Shown: piece by piece, positions 42,201 to 45,510 of the stretch
Numbering within the stretch: the stretch's first letter is position 1
Layout: each line of letters starts with the position of its first letter
The notes under the pieces: model-generated
Told to the model about the DNA's origin: nothing
Database searches by the model: none
Seen by the model: only the letters and a program-made list of their open reading frames with translations
Source of the DNA: Oscillospiraceae bacterium
GTDB lineage: Bacteria > Bacillota > Clostridia > Oscillospirales > Oscillospiraceae
Direction: 5' to 3'
Length of the DNA stretch: 45,510 nucleotides
NCBI GenBank assembly: GCA_020025655.1
Contig: JAHHRR010000012.1
Location: forward strand, 1 to 45,510
Made by a program: the position numbers and the translations under genes

Positions 42201-42240
42201 AATATTTCTCCAAATTTCAGGTCTTTCGACCGTTTATCTA

Positions 42241-43686
42241 TTAGTTGCGTGAAAGGTAATCTGCAACGATTTCACGCTCATCCATGTGGTGCTTTTCATG
42301 GCCGACAATCTGGTAATCCTCGTGGCCTTTGCCGGCAAGTAATATTACATCTCCCTCACGGGCGTTGTCAAGCGCCCAGTGAATTGCCTCCACACGGTCC
42401 TCAATCTCCTGACAGGGTGTTCTGAACTCCTTAACGCCCTCCATTATCTGATCGATAATGCTCTGTGGCTCCTCAGTTCTGGGATTATCGGATGTGACAA
42501 TCACCAGATCTGCGTTCTGAGCCGCAATCCTGCCCATTATGGGACGTTTGAGCTTATCTCTGTCACCGCCGCAGCCGAAGAGGCAGATGAGCCTGCCGGA
42601 TGTTACGGGGCGGAGAGTCTTTAACACCTTTTCGAGCGCATCAGGCTTGTGAGAATAATCAATAATCACTGAGAAATCTTTTCCTGTGTTCACAGTCTCC
42701 AGTCTGCCCTTAACACCGGGTGCGGTGCCGATTGCATCTGAAAGTGTCTGTAAATCAATCCCCAGGCAGAGTCCCGCAGCTGCAACGCCCATTGCGTTGT
42801 AAACCGAAAACTCACCGGGAATACCCAGCTTTATAAGTGCGAGGCTGTCGCCATATACACCGGCAAAGCGCACGGAATTTGCAGTCATCCGGATATCCTT
42901 TGCCACAAGACCTGCATCATTATCCTCGGTCGAATATGTAAGCACGGGGCATTCGCAGCCCTCAAGCATGAACTGTCCCCACTTGTCGTCTATATTCACG
43001 GCTGCCCTGTCGCAGCGTGAAAACAGCAGGCGCTTTGCGGCGGCATAGTCCTCCATATCCTTATGGAAATCCAGATGATCCTGACTGAGATTTGTGAAAA
43101 CAGCCACATCATAATGAATGCCTGCCACTCTGTCCAGCGTAAGAGCGTGGGAGGAAACCTCCATCACCACATGGGTGCAGCCCTCGCAGTACATCTCATT
43201 CAAAAGTTCCTGAAGCTCAAGGCTCTCGGGAGTAGTGCGTTCGGAGTGCAGAAGCTTATCGCCTATCATGTTGCCGTTGGTGCCGATAAGGCCCACTTTT
43301 GCGCCTACCGCCTGCTCGAGAACGTGCTTTAAAATATATGTGGAGCTGGTTTTACCGGAGGTGCCGGTAAAGCCTATCATCTTCATTTTCCGTGCGGGGT
43401 GGTCATAAAAGCTGCATGACAGAAGCGCAAGCGCAAGGCGGCTGTTTTTGACCAGTATATACGGGATATCAATTTCCGGCTTTTCCTCGCACACAACGGC
43501 GCAGGCGCCCAGCTCCGCAGCCTTGGGGATATACCTGTGTCCGTCGGTTTCAAAGCCCCTGACTGCAACAAACAGGAAACCCGGCTTTGCAAGCCTTGAA
43601 TCATAGCAGATACCCTTAATATCGGTGTCTGCGTCTGCCGTACACTCAAGAATTTCAATATCCTTTATCAGTTTATTTAAGTTCAT
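42241..43686 (-). CDS. murE: UDP-MurNAc-tripeptide ligase MurE, meso-diaminopimelate type
   Basis: The 481-residue ligase adds the third amino acid of the stem peptide using ATP. It has the P-loop GFTGTSGKTSSTYIL, the LVTNLSQDHLDFHKDMEDY-like central site (VFTNLSQDHLDFHKDMEDY here), and the specificity motif DNPR in VIVTSDNPRTEEP, which reads meso-diaminopimelate rather than lysine. ATG 43686 with GAGG 6 bases upstream is preferred over a distal in-frame codon at 43743 that lies within the PBP gene. Confidence 0.95.
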   Translation of the reverse strand: MNLNKLIKDIEILECTADADTDIKGICYDSRLAKPGFLFVAVRGFETDGHRYIPKAAELGACAVVCEEKPEIDIPYILVKNSRLALALLSCSFYDHPARKMKMIGFTGTSGKTSSTYILKHVLEQAVGAKVGLIGTNGNMIGDKLLHSERTTPESLELQELLNEMYCEGCTHVVMEVSSHALTLDRVAGIHYDVAVFTNLSQDHLDFHKDMEDYAAAKRLLFSRCDRAAVNIDDKWGQFMLEGCECPVLTYSTEDNDAGLVAKDIRMTANSVRFAGVYGDSLALIKLGIPGEFSVYNAMGVAAAGLCLGIDLQTLSDAIGTAPGVKGRLETVNTGKDFSVIIDYSHKPDALEKVLKTLRPVTSGRLICLFGCGGDRDKLKRPIMGRIAAQNADLVIVTSDNPRTEEPQSIIDQIMEGVKEFRTPCQEIEDRVEAIHWALDNAREGDVILLAGKGHEDYQIVGHEKHHMDEREIVADYLSRN

Positions 43687-43693
43687 TGTGACC

Positions 43694-45510
43694 TCAATAC
43701 TTTCCGAGCATAGCTTCTGCGCTGTCGCAGAGCATAAGCTCAATAACCGTTCCCGGCGGCACTTTGCTGCCTGCCGGAAGGCTCTGGCTCAGAATTTTCT
43801 GTGCCGTTCCCGGAATAACCGGGCTTAAGCTTTTGATATAAATACCCATATCGGATAAATAGCCTATTGTATTATTATAGTCCTTACCCTTAAGGTCAGG
43901 CAAGACCCTTTCTACATTTGTAGGCGATTTATCTGCATAAATGATAATTTCAGAACCTGCGGCAATAAGATTTCCCGATTCAGGCAGCTGATCGGTGACA
44001 ATTTCGCCATCGCCCAGAACACGGCAGTTAAGCTCTGCCTCCCGAACCGCCTTTTTGGCATCCTCCACCGTCATGCCCTCAATTGCCGGCACCTTTGCAA
44101 GTCCGCTTTCGTCCCGCTGAGGGAAGAAGCCCATGTAGGGCAGAATATCCGCAAACATCCTGCCAACTGTCGGCGCTGCCATCTGACCTCCGCTGACGTA
44201 CACTCCGGATTTATCCGAGGGTGTATCCAGAAAAACCAGAAGCGCAATTTCCGGCTTATCCGCAGGCGCAAAGCCTATAAACGAAACTATGTATTCCTTT
44301 TTTCCCGTCTGGGCTTCCAGACTTACCTTTTCACTGGTACCTGTCTTTCCGCCGATGCGGTAGCCTGTAACTGCGGCATTTCTGCCCGTACCCTCCTTGG
44401 GATCGCCTACAACCTGCTCAAGAATACCTCTCACCTTTGCGCTGGTTTCCTCGCTTATTACCTGCCGCAGCTCCTGCGGCTCACGGCTGAAGGCTATTGT
44501 GCCGTCAGGGTTCAGCATCCGCTCCACCACATAGGGCTTCATAAGATGACCGCCGTTTACGCAGGCGGAAACAGCAGTTATAAGCTGCAGGGGGCTGATT
44601 GTAAAGGTCTGGCCGAAGGATGCGGCGGCGAGCTGGGAGAGGTTCTTTTCCGAGCAGAACACATTTTCACTCCAGAAAATACTGCCCGTTTCCCCCGTCA
44701 GGTCAATGCCGCTTTTGGCGCTTAAATTATCATCCGGGTTTCCTGTTTTATTGAGAAAACCGAAGGCTTCAAGATAATCGTAAAAACGCTCAGCGCCGAT
44801 TTGAAGTCCGATATTTACAAACGCCGCATTGCAGGAATGCTGCACAGCCTGTGTCAGATCCTGCGAGCCGTGTCCGCCGTGCTTCCAGCAGCGGATAGGC
44901 GCTGTTCTGCCTCGCACGGACACATTGCCGCCGCAGTAATAGCGGCTGTTAAGGTCTGCCGCTCCCTCTTCAAGAGCGGTTGCCAGAGTAATTATTTTAA
45001 ATGTGGAGCCCGGCTCATAGCTGTCGCAGAGAGCCTTGTTTCTCCATTGCAGAAGCTGCGCCTCTTTTAAAAGCGCCTCCCGCTCCCCATCGGGGGCTGC
45101 GGCAATCTGAGCCTTTGCATCTTCCGAAATCTCCAGAAAATTATTCGGGTCAAAGCCCCCTATGGATGCCATCGCAAGGATGCCGCCGGTATTTACGTCC
45201 ATGGCGATAGCCCCTGCGCCGTTTTGGATATCATAATCCTCCACCGCCTGTTTAAGGTGCTTTTCCACAAAATACTGAATTCCGGAATCCAGACTCAGAA
45301 CAAGGGATTTGCCCTCCTGCCCCGGATAATGCTCCTCATAGGTCTTAAAAAGAAGCTCTGTTCCGTAAGCATTGGTAAGGCGCAGACTGCGTCCGGCTGA
45401 GCCTGCAAGCTTCTTTTCATACTCAGCCTCAAGACCCTCAAGGCCCTGATTATCAGTCCCTACAAAGCCAAGCACATGGCAGGCAAGGGACGAATTCGGA
45501 TAAAACCGCT
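43694..45510 (-). CDS. Class B penicillin-binding protein with two PASTA domains (5' end outside the window)
   Basis: The gene runs off the right edge; the visible part starts in the dimerisation region with RFYPNSSLACHVLGFVG. The transpeptidase has the active-site serine in SYEPGSTFKIITLA, the SCN motif in HSCNAAFVN and KTGTSEK. The C-terminus has two PASTA repeats (VPAIEGMTVEDAKKAVREA and LPDLKGKDYNNTIGYLSDM). It cross-links peptidoglycan. The PASTA repeats and dcw position fit FtsI/PBP2B or SpoVD, which cannot be told apart here. The stop at 43694 is 8 bases from the murE start. Confidence 0.93.
   Translation of the reverse strand, partial: RFYPNSSLACHVLGFVGTDNQGLEGLEAEYEKKLAGSAGRSLRLTNAYGTELLFKTYEEHYPGQEGKSLVLSLDSGIQYFVEKHLKQAVEDYDIQNGAGAIAMDVNTGGILAMASIGGFDPNNFLEISEDAKAQIAAAPDGEREALLKEAQLLQWRNKALCDSYEPGSTFKIITLATALEEGAADLNSRYYCGGNVSVRGRTAPIRCWKHGGHGSQDLTQAVQHSCNAAFVNIGLQIGAERFYDYLEAFGFLNKTGNPDDNLSAKSGIDLTGETGSIFWSENVFCSEKNLSQLAAASFGQTFTISPLQLITAVSACVNGGHLMKPYVVERMLNPDGTIAFSREPQELRQVISEETSAKVRGILEQVVGDPKEGTGRNAAVTGYRIGGKTGTSEKVSLEAQTGKKEYIVSFIGFAPADKPEIALLVFLDTPSDKSGVYVSGGQMAAPTVGRMFADILPYMGFFPQRDESGLAKVPAIEGMTVEDAKKAVREAELNCRVLGDGEIVTDQLPESGNLIAAGSEIIIYADKSPTNVERVLPDLKGKDYNNTIGYLSDMGIYIKSLSPVIPGTAQKILSQSLPAGSKVPPGTVIELMLCDSAEAMLGKY

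Noticed and set aside
1..45510. tRNA, rRNA, CRISPR array, prophage structural genes, toxin-antitoxin pair
   Set aside because: I looked for cloverleaf ends, direct-repeat arrays and typical small paired genes and found no convincing example.

Overview
The window looks like the chromosome of a low-to-mid GC Gram-positive anaerobe of class Clostridia, probably order Oscillospirales. The evidence is a division/cell-wall cluster with a PASTA-domain PBP and a meso-diaminopimelate-type MurE, lipobox lipoproteins with no outer-membrane genes, a pro-sigma-K-like sporulation sigma factor, a YtvI-like membrane protein, strong Shine-Dalgarno sites, and flavin/iron-sulfur oxidoreductases. The taxonomic call is inference. 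I see no rRNA, tRNA, CRISPR array, intact transposase or phage module.

Layout. 1-2.6 kb: the tail of an unknown gene, an ABC-F ATPase, and the 5' half of a sigK-like gene that stops at the codon where skin-type elements split sigK in other sporeformers. 2.7-5.6 kb: a phosphatidyltransferase/cardiolipin synthase pair for phospholipid synthesis, then a YitT-family membrane protein. 5.7-8.8 kb: a DUF4358 lipoprotein, MBOAT acyltransferase and DHHW/AlgX-like operon, likely for surface glycan O-acylation. 9.1-11.2 kb: a protein with two CBM26-like starch-binding modules and a C-terminal membrane anchor, transcribed from a perfect-consensus promoter, then an AI-2E/YtvI-family permease. 11.2-18.7 kb: a five-gene operon (GlpA-like oxidase with a BON-like N-terminus and [2Fe-2S] C-terminus, a second FAD oxidoreductase, DUF1667, an FGGY kinase, an alkyl-DHAP-synthase-like flavoenzyme) facing a TetR regulator. 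It probably phosphorylates and oxidises a polyol-like substrate. 18.9-20.1 kb: a CaiB/BaiF CoA-transferase.

20.3-24.5 kb: two ABC half-exporters translationally coupled to YgbA- and YbaN-family genes. 24.5-31.4 kb: a lipoprotein and an ABC importer (binding protein plus two permeases, no ATPase), divergent from a glycerophosphodiester phosphodiesterase, a YesL-family protein and an unknown membrane protein. This block probably handles glycerophosphodiesters or glycerol 3-phosphate. 31.7-35.4 kb: a THEP1-like NTPase, SfsA, a CsoR-family repressor with a 105-residue histidine-rich extension, a small membrane protein and a YihY/BrkB protein.

35.4-45.5 kb: the dcw cluster on the minus strand, transcribed as PBP, murE, mraY, ftsW, murG, murA, ftsQ, ftsZ. 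murF, murD, murC, murB and ftsA are absent from this stretch. The PBP gene runs off the right edge. ftsZ has its own promoter, and murA's ribosome-binding site lies inside a GC-rich stem. The most notable points are the sigK half-gene, the His-rich CsoR fusion, the tail-anchored starch-binding protein and the BON-GlpA-BFD redox operon.
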